64,000 nt of DNA from Nocardia altamirensis NBRC 108246 (GCF_001612685.1 NZ_BDAY01000032.1:1-64000); one strand, 5' to 3'; positions 9,843 to 19,590 are shown, numbered from the stretch's first letter. Translations and numbers: made by a program. The notes: generated from the sequence alone by a model not told the origin.

Positions 9843-11842
9843 CAGAAGGTATTCCGATACGCGAGTTCGGTGCGGGCCTGCTGCGACACCGGCGGCAGCG
9901 TGAGAATGTGCGCGACCGCGGTGGACGGGTCGAGCCGCACGTAATTCGTTTGTGCCCAGTGGAATTCCTCGCCGCTGACCTCGTCGTACACCACCGGACG
10001 GTCGTGCCATTCGCGTCCGATGGCGGGCAGGTCGAGCGACACCATGCCCCACTCGGCGCCGAACGGGTTCAGGTTCACCACGACAAGCACCGCGTCGCCG
10101 CTGACCGGATCGATCTTCGAGTACGCGATCAGCGAGTCGTTGTCGACGTGATGGAAGTGAATGCAGCGCAACTGCTGGAGGGCGGGATGCACCCGGCGGA
10201 TCTCGTTGAGCCGAGTGAGCCACGGCTCCAACGATTCTCCGCGCGCCAGCGCCTCGGCGAACGGGCGCGGGCGCAGCTCGTACTTCTCCGAATCCAGGTA
10301 TTCCTCGCTGCCGGGCCGCACGGCCTGATGCTCGAACAGCTCGAATCCGGAGTACACGCCCCAGGCCGGTGCGAGGGTCGCGGCGAGCACTGCACGGATG
10401 GCGAACATGCCCGGCCCGCCGTGCTGCAGGCTTTCGTGCAGGATGTCCGGGGTGTTCACGAACAGGTTCGGCCGCGCCTCGTCCGCCTTGGCGGCCAGCT
10501 CGTTGCCGAACTCGGTCAGCTCCCACTTCGCCACGCGCCAGGTGAAATACGTGTAGGACTGGCTGAAGCCGCGGCGCGCGAGCCCGTACAGCCGGGCGGG
10601 GCGGGTGAACGCCTCGGACAGGAACAGCACGTCGGGGTGGGTGTCGTGCACCGTCGCGATCAGCCATTCCCAGAAGTCGGCAGGCTTGGTGTGCGGATTG
10701 TCGACCCGGAAGATCTTCACGCCCAACGCGATCCAATGCCGGACCACGCGCAGCACCTCGGCGTACAGCCCGTCGGGGTCGTTGTCGAAGTTGACCGGGT
10801 AGATGTCCTGGTATTTCTTGGGCGGGTTCTCGGCGAAGGCGATGGTGCCGTCGGGCAGCGTGGTGAACCACTCCGGATGCGCGGCCACCCACGGATGATC
10901 CGGCGCGCATTGCAGCGCCAGATCGAGCGCCACCTCGAGGCCGAGTTGTGCGGCGGTGTCGACGAATTCGGCGAAGTCGGTCTCGGTGCCGAGCCGCGGA
11001 TGCACGGCGTCGTGCCCGCCGTCCTTCGAGCCGATCGCCCACGGTGAGCCGACATCGTCCGGTTCGGCGACCAACGTGTTGTTGCGGCCCTTGCGATTGA
11101 CCTCGCCGACCGGATGGATCGGCGGCAGATAGACCACGTCGAAGCCCATGGCGGCGATGCGCGGCAATTCCTTCGCCGCGGTGGCGAAGGTGCCGTGCAC
11201 CGGCTTGCCCGCCTTGTCCCTGCCGCCGGTCGAGCGGGGGAAGAACTCGTACCACGAGCCGTACAGCGCGCGTTGGCGTTCCACCAGCACGGTGTGCTGC
11301 GGGCCGCGGGTCACCATGTCGCGCAACGGGGTTGCGCGCAAGATCTCGGTGATCTCCTCGGCGAACGCGGGCGCGACCCTGGCGGGCAGCTGCTCGTTGC
11401 TGCGCAGCGCGGCCGCGGCGGCGCGCAACCGCTCGAACGGTGTCTTCGGCACGGCCTGCGCGGCCCGCTCGAACAACCTGGCGCCGATCTCCAGATCATT
11501 GTCGAGATCGGCCGCGGTCTGCCCGACCGCAAGCTTCGCCTCGACGGCGGCCCGCCAGGTCGCGATCGGATCGCTCCACCCCTCGATGCGGTAGGTCCAG
11601 ACGCCGGGCAGGTTCGGCGTGAAGATCGCGTTGAACACGTCCGGCTCCAGATCGGGCGTCATCCGGATTCGGATCGGCCGCGAAGAGCCGGGCGCGCGTA
11701 CCGCCAGCGTCGCGGCGACTGCGTCGTGTCCTTCCCGCCACACCACCGTGCGCACCGGGAAAACCTCCCCGACGACGGCCTTGGCGGGCCGACCGCCCGC
11801 GATGGACGGTGCAGTGTCATCGATAGCGATCCGGCCGGTCAC
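9842..11842 (-). CDS. glgE: Alpha-1,4-glucan:maltose-1-phosphate maltosyltransferase
   Basis: A 666-residue GH13_3 enzyme that extends alpha-glucan with maltose from maltose 1-phosphate. Domain order is an N-terminal beta domain (about 1-100), a helical insertion (about 110-190) and the barrel. The nucleophile is Asp381 in FRVDNPHTKP and the general acid Glu410 in LFLSEAFTRP. GSWYEFFPRS and KKYQDIYPVNF are typical of the family. It is the first gene of a glgE-glgB operon, as in Rv1327c-Rv1326c. TreS and maltokinase, which supply the substrate, are not in the window. Confidence 0.95.
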
Positions 11843-11879
11843 GGGACCAACCTACCGTCAGGGCGGGCATTGCACGGGA

Positions 11880-12521
11880 TCAGCGCGCGTCAGCGGCGAG
11901 ACCGAGGCCGAGCGCGACCAGGATCGCGCCGAGTGCGCGTTCCACCCGTTGCCGCACGCCGGTGCGGCGCAGCCAGTTGCCCGCGCGGTCCGCGGCGAGC
12001 ACGATGCCGACGCACCACACGGTGTCGACCACCGACGCCACCAGCACGAGGATGAGGACGGTGGGCAGGACCGGACCGGTCGACGGCAGGAACTGGGGCA
12101 GGATCGTCAGTCCGAAGACGGCCGCCTTCGGGTTGGCCGCGATCGAGATCAGTGACGCGCGAAAGGCCGCGGCCGGGGTGCGTCCCGAGGGCAAGAGTTT
12201 GGTCATGGTGCTGCCGAACTCGTCATCGCCGCGCGCCCCGCGCCAGGCTTGGATGCCGAGCCAGATCAGCACCACCGCGCCGATGATATGCAGCGCCTTG
12301 TTCATGAACTGGTTGGCGACCAGTAGCACCGACAGGCCTGCGCCGCCTGCGATGTTCCAGCCGAGCACACCGATCTCGTTGCCTGCCACCGCGGCGAGCC
12401 CGGCTTTGCGGCCGTCGCGCACCGAGCGTTGCAGGAAGAGGGCAGTCGCGGGTCCGGGTAACGCGGCCAGAATCAATGAGGCCAGCAGGAATTGGGGGAG
12501 AACCTGTACCCAGTGCGGCAT
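11880..12521 (-). CDS. LysE/RhtB-family amino acid exporter
   Basis: A 213-residue membrane protein with the LysE-family N-terminus (LPGPATALFLQRSVRDGRKAG, where the GPA motif is conserved) and five to six hydrophobic helices. AANPKAAVFGL in the middle is another family hallmark. Members export basic or neutral amino acids or homoserine lactones; the substrate cannot be told from sequence. It lies between glgE and a TetR gene on the same strand and is absent from the corresponding M. tuberculosis interval, so it is part of an insertion into the glycogen locus. Confidence 0.85.
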   Translation of the reverse strand: MPHWVQVLPQFLLASLILAALPGPATALFLQRSVRDGRKAGLAAVAGNEIGVLGWNIAGGAGLSVLLVANQFMNKALHIIGAVVLIWLGIQAWRGARGDDEFGSTMTKLLPSGRTPAAAFRASLISIAANPKAAVFGLTILPQFLPSTGPVLPTVLILVLVASVVDTVWCVGIVLAADRAGNWLRRTGVRQRVERALGAILVALGLGLAADAR

Positions 12522-12595
12522 CTCGCGATCCTGTCACGCCGAACTCCCCTCCGCGACTGTATTTTTCCCGGTGCGGGAGGGTGTCCGCCGCGCAG

Positions 12596-13192
12596 CTAGT
12601 CCGGTGTGGTCCGTAAGGCGGACATCAGTCGTCGCAACGCCGCCGTGGCGTCGGCAGGCGCTTGCGGATCGGTCGAGGTGGCCAACCACAATGCCGCCTC
12701 GTTCATCGCGCCGGACAACAGATGCGTCAACGGAGCGACCGGTTGGCGGTCGATCACGCCTTCCTCGATCAGCACGGTCAAGGCGTCGCCGAGGTGGCGG
12801 CCGGAGGCGGCCGCGTCCAGCGCTCGCCATGCGTGCCAGCCGAGCACGGCGGGCCCGTCGATCAGCATGATCCGCTGGATCTCCGGATCGAGGCAGGTGG
12901 TCAGGAAAGTTTCACAGCCGGTGACCAGCTGGTCCCAAGGATCTGCGGCCGCGTCGGCGGCCGCCAGCACCCGTTCGCCGACCTCGTGCTGTATCTGCTC
13001 CAGCACCGCGGCGAACAGATCCGTCTTGCTGTCGAAGTGGTGGTAGAGCGCGCCCTTGGTCACCCCGGCGTCCGCGACGATCTCCGACAAGCCAACGGCC
13101 GCATAACCTTTCGCGGCGAACAGCCGCCTGCTCACGCGCAGCAGACTGCGCCGGGTCTCTTCCCGCTGCTTGGTGCGGATCTTGCTCGGCAT
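12596..13192 (-). CDS. TetR/AcrR-family regulator
   Basis: The 198-residue protein has an N-terminal helix-turn-helix (residues about 10-55, with GLSEIVADAGVTKGALYHHF). The C-terminal ligand-binding half is unassigned. The ATG at 13192 follows AGGAAGG by about 7 bases. It is divergent from the VOC-family gene, and the 80-bp gap holds two nearly identical palindromes that are very likely its operators, so it probably represses itself and the VOC gene. The inducer is unknown. Confidence 0.9.
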   Translation of the reverse strand: MPSKIRTKQREETRRSLLRVSRRLFAAKGYAAVGLSEIVADAGVTKGALYHHFDSKTDLFAAVLEQIQHEVGERVLAAADAAADPWDQLVTGCETFLTTCLDPEIQRIMLIDGPAVLGWHAWRALDAAASGRHLGDALTVLIEEGVIDRQPVAPLTHLLSGAMNEAALWLATSTDPQAPADATAALRRLMSALRTTPD

Positions 13193-13210
13193 CGAGCACC
13201 TTCCTGTTGA

Positions 13211-13225
13211 CATACCAGCGGTATG
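13211..13225. promoter_or_regulatory. TetR operator 1
   Basis: CATACCAGCGGTATG is an inverted repeat with 6-bp arms around a 3-base centre, 19 bases upstream of the TetR start. It matches the core of the second palindrome 16 bases further on. Confidence 0.75.
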
Positions 13226-13240
13226 CCAACTACTTTAGCT

Positions 13241-13259
13241 CACATACCAACGGTATGTG
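13241..13259. promoter_or_regulatory. TetR operator 2
   Basis: CACATACCAACGGTATGTG has perfect 8-bp arms around AAC. It ends 13 bases before the TTG start of the VOC gene and covers the region expected for its promoter, so a bound TetR dimer would block it. Confidence 0.8.
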
Positions 13260-13272
13260 AAAGGCGAGAGAG

Positions 13273-13725
13273 TTGAAACTGAGCGGCTTCTACCCAGTCA
13301 TCGGCACCCCCGAAATCGCGGCGGCCCGCGACTTCTACACACAGTGGTTCGACTTCGAGATCACCTTCGAGGCGGACTGGTACATCAGCCTGCGGCGCAA
13401 GGGCGACGTCACCTACGAACTCGCGCTGCTCGACTACACCCACCCCACCGTCCCTGAGGCCTACCGCAAGCCGGTCCAGGGCCTGCTGCTGAACTTCGAG
13501 GTGGACGACGTGGACGCCGAGTGGGAGCGTCTCGTCGTCCAAGGCGGTCACAAGGCCGAACTGGAAATCCGCTCCGAGGAATTCGGCCAGCGCCACTTCA
13601 TCATCGCCGACCCCAGCGGCGTCCTGATCGACGTGATCACCGAAATCCCGCCTGCCGCTACGTATGTCGAACAGTTCAGCGACGAGTACGCGGCCGAAAA
13701 GTTCGGTGGCACCACAGGGGAGTGA
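13273..13725 (+). CDS. VOC-family (glyoxalase/bleomycin-resistance fold) protein
   Basis: A 150-residue protein with the start VIGTPEIAAARDFYTQWFDF and a second module containing FEVDDVDAEWERL and IIADPSGVLIDVIT, typical of single-domain VOC proteins related to glyoxalase and antibiotic-binding proteins. The TTG start at 13273 has an AAGG 8 bases upstream, and the N-terminus fits the family. It is divergent from the TetR gene and preceded by that regulator's likely operator. The substrate is unknown; detoxification or drug binding is a guess from the family and the TetR pairing. Confidence 0.82.
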   Translation: MKLSGFYPVIGTPEIAAARDFYTQWFDFEITFEADWYISLRRKGDVTYELALLDYTHPTVPEAYRKPVQGLLLNFEVDDVDAEWERLVVQGGHKAELEIRSEEFGQRHFIIADPSGVLIDVITEIPPAATYVEQFSDEYAAEKFGGTTGE

Positions 13726-13739
13726 CGCAGGACCCGGAG

Positions 13740-13980
13740 ACGCCGCATCGGAGACAGCGTGGTGCAAGAGTGGCGCAACCGTGGGACCGGCTGGCCGGGT
13801 TATGCCCCGCCGTGCTGCTGCTCGGCGGGAGTCGCAGTCCTGGCTGCGGCGTTGGAACGCCTGCAAGCGGCCCTGCCGGACGTGGTTCGCGTCACGCTGC
13901 CCGATGTCGGCGACACCGCGTCCTTGAACGACGGGAGGCCCGAACTCGTCGCCGCCGAGCTACGACGATTCTTTGCGTGA
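13740..13980 (+). pseudogene. Remnant of an alpha/beta hydrolase C-terminus
   Basis: Two frames together spell the end of an alpha/beta hydrolase. One gives PAVLLLGGSRSPG (strand 6 with the acid loop). The next frame gives ALERLQAALPDVVRVTLPDVG and then TASLNDGRPELVAAELRRFF up to the stop at 13980. The frame changes near 13845. In intact relatives the last part usually reads PGVGHTASL with the catalytic His; here it is DVGDTASL, so the His is also lost. No upstream part of the gene is visible. It is a decayed remnant left between the VOC gene and glgP. Confidence 0.6.
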
Positions 13981-14118
13981 CGTGGCCGTAGCGGAGCGCT
14001 CGCTGGCGAGGCAGCCGGCAATCGCCGCGTCGGGCCTGGGCGCGGCACCCGTGCGCGTCGCTTTACCCGCTGCACCGCAGGGCGGCCGACCTGGTCGCTG
14101 TTCGGTAGTCTTCGCCGG

Positions 14119-16713
14119 GTGAAGGCATTGCGTCGATTCACCGTCCGTGCCCATCTGCCAGAGCGGCTGGCGGTGCTGGCCGAGCTCGCTACCAATCTGC
14201 GCTGGTCGTGGCATCCGCCGACCCAGGATCTGTTCGCGGAGATGGATCAGCGGCGATGGCTGGAGATGGGGCACGATCCGGTGCGGATGCTCGGGGAAGT
14301 GCCTGCCGCCCGCGTGGACGAGCTGGCCGCGGACCCGGAGTACGTGCGCCGGGTGGACGCCGCCGCCGCGGACCTGCGCGCGTACCTCGCCGCGCCGAGT
14401 TGGTTCGAGCGCAGGGCCGGGGAGGAAGGGGTGCGCGGGATCGCGTACTTCTCCATGGAGTTCGGTGTGACCGAGGTGCTGCCGAACTATTCGGGTGGTC
14501 TGGGCATCCTCGCGGGCGATCATCTGAAGGCGGCCTCCGATCTGGGACTGCCGTTGATCGGCGTCGGATTGCTGTACCGCTCCGGCTATTTCCGGCAAAC
14601 GCTGTCCGCGGACGGGTGGCAGACCGAGCACTACCCCGACCTCGACCCGCAAGGGCTGCCGCTGCGGCTGCTGACCTCCACCAACGGCGGGCCGGATGCG
14701 GAAGCCGCGCCGGTGCTCATCCACGTGGCGATGCCCGATCAGCGGGTGTTGCGGGCGCGGGTGTGGATTGCGCAGGTCGGCCGGGTGCCGCTGTTGCTGC
14801 TGGATTCCGATATCGCCGAGAACGATCCGGAGCTGCGCGCGGTCACCGACCGGCTCTACGGCGGCGATCAGGAGCATCGGATCCGGCAGGAGATCCTCGC
14901 CGGGATCGGCGGCGTGCGCGCGGTGCGCGCCTACACCACCGCGAACGGCCTGCCCGACCCCGACGTGTTCCACATGAACGAAGGCCACGCAGGCTTCCTC
15001 GGCGTCGAGCGGATCCGTGAATTCGTCTCCGCCGGACAAGATTTCGACACCGCACTGGCCGCGGTCCGGGCTGGCACGGTGTTCACCACGCACACCCCGG
15101 TCCCCGCGGGCATCGACCGTTTTCCGATGCCGATGGTGCGCCGCTATTTCGGCGGCGCACACGGCGAATCCGAATCCGCCCTGCTGCCTGGCCTTTCCGT
15201 GGATCGGATCGCGGCGCTCGGGCGCGAAGCCGATCCCTCGGTCTTCAACATGGCGCACATGGGTCTGCGACTTGCCCAGCGCGCCAACGGCGTATCGAAA
15301 CTGCACGGTGAGGTCAGTCGCGCCATGTTCGCCGGATTGTGGCCCGGTTTCGATGCGGCCGAGGTGCCGATCGGCTCGGTCACCAACGGTGTGCACGCCC
15401 CGACCTGGGCCGCGCGCGAATGGTTCGACAAGGCGCGCGAGCACATCGGCGCCGAGCTCGTCGAGGAGGCGCGCGGCTGGGAGCGGCTGCGCGACGTCGA
15501 CCTCGGTGAGCTGTGGTCGACCCGGAATGCGTTGCGCGGCATCCTGGTGACCGAGGTGCGCCGCAGGGTGCGTGCGTCCTGGCTGGATCGCGGCGCGGCG
15601 GAGGCCGAATTGGGTTGGGTCGACAGCGTTTTCGACCCCGACGTGCTGACCGTCGGCTTCGCCCGCCGGGTGCCGACCTACAAGCGGCTCACCCTGATGC
15701 TGCGTGACCCGGAACGGTTGCGTGCCAGACTGCTCGACCCGCAACGCCCGATGCAGCTGGTGGTCGCGGGCAAGAGCCATCCCGCCGACGACGGCGGCAA
15801 GGCGCTCATCCAGCAGGTGGTCCGCTTCGCCGACGATCCCGAGGTGCGCCACCGCATCGTCTTCCTGCCCGACTACGACATGTCGATGGCCAGGTACCTG
15901 TACTGGGGTTGCGATGTGTGGCTGAACAATCCGCTGCGCCCGCTGGAGGCGTGCGGCACCTCCGGCATGAAGTCCGCGCTCAACGGCGGGCTCAACCTGT
16001 CCATCAGGGACGGTTGGTGGGACGAGATGTTCGACGGCGAGAACGGCTGGGCCATCCCGACTGCCGACGGCGTCACCGACGAGCACCGCCGTGACGATCT
16101 CGAGGCCGCCGCGCTCTACGACCTGTTCGAGCGCACGGTCGCACCCCGCTTCTACGACCGCGACGCCGCCGGAATGCCGGTGCGCTGGGTCGAGATGGTG
16201 CGGCACACCCTGCAGACCCTCGGCCCGAAGGTGCTGGCCTCCAGGATGGTTCGCGACTACGCGGTCGAGTACTACGCGCCGGCCGCCGCCGCCTACCAGC
16301 GGGCGACGGCCGACGAGTTCGCGGTCGCCCGCAGCATCGCCGACTATCGACGCCGCGTCGAAGCGGCCTGGCCGTCGGTGAAGGTGATCCAGGTGGACAG
16401 TGCAGGCCTGCCGGACACCCCGATCATCGGCGCCCAGTTGTCGCTGTCCGCGCGCATCGATCTGGGTGGTCTGCAGGTGTCCGATGTGGTCGTGCAGGCG
16501 GTGCTCGGCCGGGTTTCGCCGTCCGACGACCTGTCCGACGTGACCACCGTCGCGATGACGCACACCGGATCCGATTCCGGCGCAGAGCTTTTCGCGGTGG
16601 ACACGCCCGTCCCGCTGTCCGGCGCCGTCGGCTACACCGTGCGGGTGCTTCCGCGCAACGAGCTGCTCGCCGGCGATGCCGAGCTCGGGCTGGTTGCGGC
16701 GCCGAGCGCGTGA
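14119..16713 (+). CDS. glgP: Alpha-glucan phosphorylase
   Basis: The 864-residue length and motifs match the short GT35 phosphorylases such as M. tuberculosis Rv1328, which release glucose 1-phosphate from alpha-glucan. The N-terminus LATNLRWSWHPPTQDLF and IAYFSMEFGVTEVLPNYSGG are characteristic. EACGTSGMKSALNGG holds the PLP lysine, about residue 618. The start is a GTG at 14119. Together with the divergent glgE-glgB operon it gives both synthesis and breakdown of the glucan in one locus. The ends of this gene and the next, on the opposite strand, are 3 bases apart. Confidence 0.93.
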   Translation: MKALRRFTVRAHLPERLAVLAELATNLRWSWHPPTQDLFAEMDQRRWLEMGHDPVRMLGEVPAARVDELAADPEYVRRVDAAAADLRAYLAAPSWFERRAGEEGVRGIAYFSMEFGVTEVLPNYSGGLGILAGDHLKAASDLGLPLIGVGLLYRSGYFRQTLSADGWQTEHYPDLDPQGLPLRLLTSTNGGPDAEAAPVLIHVAMPDQRVLRARVWIAQVGRVPLLLLDSDIAENDPELRAVTDRLYGGDQEHRIRQEILAGIGGVRAVRAYTTANGLPDPDVFHMNEGHAGFLGVERIREFVSAGQDFDTALAAVRAGTVFTTHTPVPAGIDRFPMPMVRRYFGGAHGESESALLPGLSVDRIAALGREADPSVFNMAHMGLRLAQRANGVSKLHGEVSRAMFAGLWPGFDAAEVPIGSVTNGVHAPTWAAREWFDKAREHIGAELVEEARGWERLRDVDLGELWSTRNALRGILVTEVRRRVRASWLDRGAAEAELGWVDSVFDPDVLTVGFARRVPTYKRLTLMLRDPERLRARLLDPQRPMQLVVAGKSHPADDGGKALIQQVVRFADDPEVRHRIVFLPDYDMSMARYLYWGCDVWLNNPLRPLEACGTSGMKSALNGGLNLSIRDGWWDEMFDGENGWAIPTADGVTDEHRRDDLEAAALYDLFERTVAPRFYDRDAAGMPVRWVEMVRHTLQTLGPKVLASRMVRDYAVEYYAPAAAAYQRATADEFAVARSIADYRRRVEAAWPSVKVIQVDSAGLPDTPIIGAQLSLSARIDLGGLQVSDVVVQAVLGRVSPSDDLSDVTTVAMTHTGSDSGAELFAVDTPVPLSGAVGYTVRVLPRNELLAGDAELGLVAAPSA

Positions 16714-16716
16714 GCG

Positions 16717-17400
16717 CTAGTCGCTGAGCTGCATCAGGCCCTTCGGGTCCCATGGCAGTGGTCCGGTCGGGAAGCTGAACCGGATCAGTCGATGCGGTGA
16801 CTCCGCCTCGAAGTGCAGCGTGAACGCGGGCAGGATCCCGTGGATCACCTTGTCGAGCAGGCCGTTGATGTGGGCGAAGCTCGGCTTCGCCTTCACCTGC
16901 CAGGCATCGAAGCGCCCGGCGGGCACCTCGACAGTGGTGCGCTTGTCCACCCTGACCTCCACCGGCCAGTGCACCGAGTACGCCAGCCACAGGTTGATCG
17001 TCGCCTTCGCGCCCTTGCGGAAGTCGAGCCCGCGGAAGGTGGTCGCACCGCCGAGCAGTGAGGTGAGTGGGCTTGGGAACGGCTCGACCTTGCCACCGAA
17101 CTGCAGGTGCGAGGTGCCGACGAAGTTGCCCTCCTCGCGACTGACGACGGTCTCGCCCAGCTTGCTCTCCGCGACGTAGCTCACGGTGGCGAGCGTGCCG
17201 CCGCTGCGGTCGAAGACCTGGGTGACTTCCATTTCGAAGTCGTCGGGCAGGTTGACCTTCAGGTTTGTCCGGTAGCGGTCGTCGCCGTCGTGCTCGACCA
17301 ACGAGGCCGCTCGATACTCCGTAGGGGCATCGCCGATGGTCACCACGTAGCGGGACAGTTCGCCGTCTTTTATGCCGGGATCACGAAAACTATTGCGCAC
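16717..17400 (-). CDS. Conserved hypothetical protein, beta-rich
   Basis: No family could be named with confidence. The 227-residue protein (GTG 17400, with GGGGAA about 6 bases upstream; a TTG at 17436 is the longer option) has no signal peptide or membrane helix. It is rich in alternating hydrophobic strands, and the segment VEVPAGRFDAWQVKAKPS resembles the VPAGxFxxW signature of DUF3108-like lipocalin-type proteins. It is divergent from the purine permease, with several TGTC half-sites in the 138-bp gap. Confidence 0.65.
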   Translation of the reverse strand: MRNSFRDPGIKDGELSRYVVTIGDAPTEYRAASLVEHDGDDRYRTNLKVNLPDDFEMEVTQVFDRSGGTLATVSYVAESKLGETVVSREEGNFVGTSHLQFGGKVEPFPSPLTSLLGGATTFRGLDFRKGAKATINLWLAYSVHWPVEVRVDKRTTVEVPAGRFDAWQVKAKPSFAHINGLLDKVIHGILPAFTLHFEAESPHRLIRFSFPTGPLPWDPKGLMQLSD

Positions 17401-17413
17401 CTTCAGTTCCCCT

Positions 17414-17442
17414 CTGTCGGAGACAGCGTAGGACAAACTGTC
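17414..17442. promoter_or_regulatory. Cluster of GACA/TGTC inverted half-sites
   Basis: CTGTCGGAGACAG (17414-17426) and GACAAACTGTC (17432-17442) are two small inverted repeats, and TTGTCTGA recurs at about 17468. They lie between the divergent hypothetical gene and the NCS2 permease. A regulator binding TGTC half-sites is possible but unproven. Confidence 0.35.
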
Positions 17443-17538
17443 TGAGATGGCTACCGCTGAGCCGAGTTGTCTGATTCAGTAAATCGTCGGCTACCGTTCC
17501 TGGGCACGCCCGTACCATTTCCCGACTGGAGACCGCCC

Positions 17539-18900
17539 ATGTCCACCGCCGCACCGACCGAGCCTCGAGGTCGCATCGACGCGTTCTTCGGCATCAGCGC
17601 GACCGGTTCGACCATGAAACGCGAGCTGATGGCGGGCACGGTCACGTTCCTTGCCATGTCGTATGTGCTCGCGGTGAACCCGTCGGTGCTCGGCGACGAG
17701 GGCGCGCTCGGCGCCAAGGGCATTCCGATGCAGGCGGTGTTCACCGCGACCGCCATCGCCGCGGTGTTCGGCACCCTCGTCATGGGACTGTGGGCGAAGT
17801 ATCCGATCGCGCTCGCGCCAGGCATGGGACTCAACGCCTTCTTCGCCTATTCCGTCGTGCTCGGCATGGGAATTCCGTGGCAGGTCGCGCTGTCGGGCAC
17901 CTTCCTTTCCGGCGTCATCTTCTTCCTGCTCGCCGTCACCAAGGTGCGTGAACGGATCCTCAACGCGATCCCGATGCAGATGAAGCTGGCGGTCGGCGCT
18001 GGCATCGGCTTGTTCGTGGCGTTCCTCGGGTTGAAGAACGCAGGCATCGTGGTGAACAGCGACGCCACCCTCGTCACGCTGGGTGATTTCACCAAGGGGA
18101 CCACCCTCCTCGCGCTGTTCGGGCTGGTCGTGACCGTGGTCTTCCTCGTCATCGGCTGGCACGGCGCGGTGCTGTACGGGATCGTGCTGACGGCAGCGGT
18201 CGGCATCGTCAGTGGGCTGGTCGACCTGCCGAACGGTGTCGTCGCGGCGCCGAAAGGCCTGGAACACACCTTCGGTCAGGCGATCATCCATCTGCCCGAC
18301 GCGTTCACCGGGCAGATGGCCGTCGTCATCCTCACCATGCTGTTCGTCGACTTCTTCGATGCATCCGGCACGCTGATCGGCGTCGCCAACCAGGCGGGTC
18401 TGCTCGACGACAAGGGGCAGCTGCCGCGTGCCGCGAGCGCGCTGGCCGCCGATTCCGTCGGCACCATGGCAGGCGCGGTCATCGGCACCTCCACCACCAC
18501 CGCCTACGTCGAATCCACGGCCGGGGTGTCCGCAGGCGGTCGCACCGGGCTGACCGCGGTCGCCACCGCGGGCTGGTTCCTGCTCGCGATGTTCTGCTAT
18601 CCGATCTTCGCGGTGGTCGCGGGATCCGGCGAGGTGACAGCGCCTGCATTGATCGTGGTCGGCGTCCTGATGGCCCGGTCACTCGGCGAGATCGACTGGA
18701 ATCGGCTTGAATATTCAGTGCCCGCATTCATCACGATCGTGATGATGCCGCTGACCTACTCGATCGCGAATGGCCTGGCGATGGGGATGCTGTTCTACCC
18801 GATAGTCATGGTCGCGAAGGGCCGGATCAGAGAGGTGCATCCGGCGATGTGGGCACTGCTCGTCGTGTTCCTGGGCTATTTCTTCTTCCTCGCAGAATGA
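17539..18900 (+). CDS. NCS2-family purine permease (AzgA/PbuG type)
   Basis: The 453-residue membrane protein starts at ATG 17539, preceded by GGAG. The family marks are LAVNPSVLG near residue 50, an ALAPGMGLNAFFAYSVV stretch in helix 3, VDFFDASGTLIGVANQAG in the middle and GTSTTTAYVESTAGVSAGGRTG in helix 10. These define the guanine/hypoxanthine/adenine branch of NCS2 proton symporters. It is a plasma membrane importer for purine salvage. The exact base cannot be assigned from the motifs seen. The gene stands alone in its direction. Confidence 0.9.
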   Translation: MSTAAPTEPRGRIDAFFGISATGSTMKRELMAGTVTFLAMSYVLAVNPSVLGDEGALGAKGIPMQAVFTATAIAAVFGTLVMGLWAKYPIALAPGMGLNAFFAYSVVLGMGIPWQVALSGTFLSGVIFFLLAVTKVRERILNAIPMQMKLAVGAGIGLFVAFLGLKNAGIVVNSDATLVTLGDFTKGTTLLALFGLVVTVVFLVIGWHGAVLYGIVLTAAVGIVSGLVDLPNGVVAAPKGLEHTFGQAIIHLPDAFTGQMAVVILTMLFVDFFDASGTLIGVANQAGLLDDKGQLPRAASALAADSVGTMAGAVIGTSTTTAYVESTAGVSAGGRTGLTAVATAGWFLLAMFCYPIFAVVAGSGEVTAPALIVVGVLMARSLGEIDWNRLEYSVPAFITIVMMPLTYSIANGLAMGMLFYPIVMVAKGRIREVHPAMWALLVVFLGYFFFLAE

Positions 18901-19050
18901 ACCCAGGTCAGGGCGAAATCGTAGTACCGGAATAAGAAGAGGTCTTGGGAAGTTGGCACCACTCGAGTGGTAATTGGACCGTAGTCCGATTAATCGCCGA
19001 GGCTGATAGACCCAGATGTATGGAATCGACTTGCAGGGACGAGGACCAGC

Positions 19051-19590
19051 ATGACCACCAAATCAGTACTCGAACGAACGACCGCCAATCCTGAACTAGA
19101 CGGTGTCACTGCAGACATCGGACTCCTGATCATCCGCGTCGTGTTCGGCGGGATGATGGCCACACACGGTGCGGCGAAACTCTTCGGCTGGTTCGAAGGG
19201 GCCGGTTGGACGGCAACCACCGACGGCTTCGACGGTATGGGATACAACCCGGGCAAACTCTTCGGCACCCTCGCCGGCCTCAGCGAATTCGTCGGCGGGT
19301 TGCTGCTCGTCGTCGGCCTGCTGACCCCGCTGGCCGGTGCCATCATCCTCGGCACCATGATCAACGCGATCAACGTTACGTGGAGTTTGGGCCTGTTCGG
19401 CAAGGAGAACTTCGAGTTGGGGCTGCTGTTCGCCGCGATCGGCGCAGGGTTCGCCTTTACCGGCGCGGGCAAGTTCTCGCTGGACGCCGGTCGGCCATGG
19501 CAGCGCCCGAGTTTCGCGCTCGGCGCGGGCGCGGTCATCGTCGCCGTGGTGGCTGCGGTGCTCACGCTCATCCTGAAGTGGTTGCTCTGA
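19051..19590 (+). CDS. DoxX-family membrane protein
   Basis: This 179-residue protein has an initial cytosolic tail, then LLIIRVVFGGMMATHGAAKLF (split by a Gly pair), three more hydrophobic helices and a C-terminal helix (ALGAGAVIVAVVAAVLTLIL). The pattern GxxMxxHGxxKLFGWF with a following GLSEFVGGLLL is characteristic of DoxX. In mycobacteria DoxX works with a superoxide dismutase and a thiosulfate transferase in redox defence; no such partner is next to it here. The ATG at 19051 follows AGGACCAGC. Confidence 0.88.
   Translation: MTTKSVLERTTANPELDGVTADIGLLIIRVVFGGMMATHGAAKLFGWFEGAGWTATTDGFDGMGYNPGKLFGTLAGLSEFVGGLLLVVGLLTPLAGAIILGTMINAINVTWSLGLFGKENFELGLLFAAIGAGFAFTGAGKFSLDAGRPWQRPSFALGAGAVIVAVVAAVLTLILKWLL

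Noticed and set aside
9843..11255. Upstream extension of the glgB frame to a total of 1189 codons
   Set aside because: This part overlaps glgE fully in another frame and is Arg-rich. glgB starts at 9842 with the expected N-terminus.
13960..16563. 867-codon open frame antisense to glgP
   Set aside because: His/Arg/Gln-rich shadow of the real glgP gene on the plus strand, with no family-like segments.
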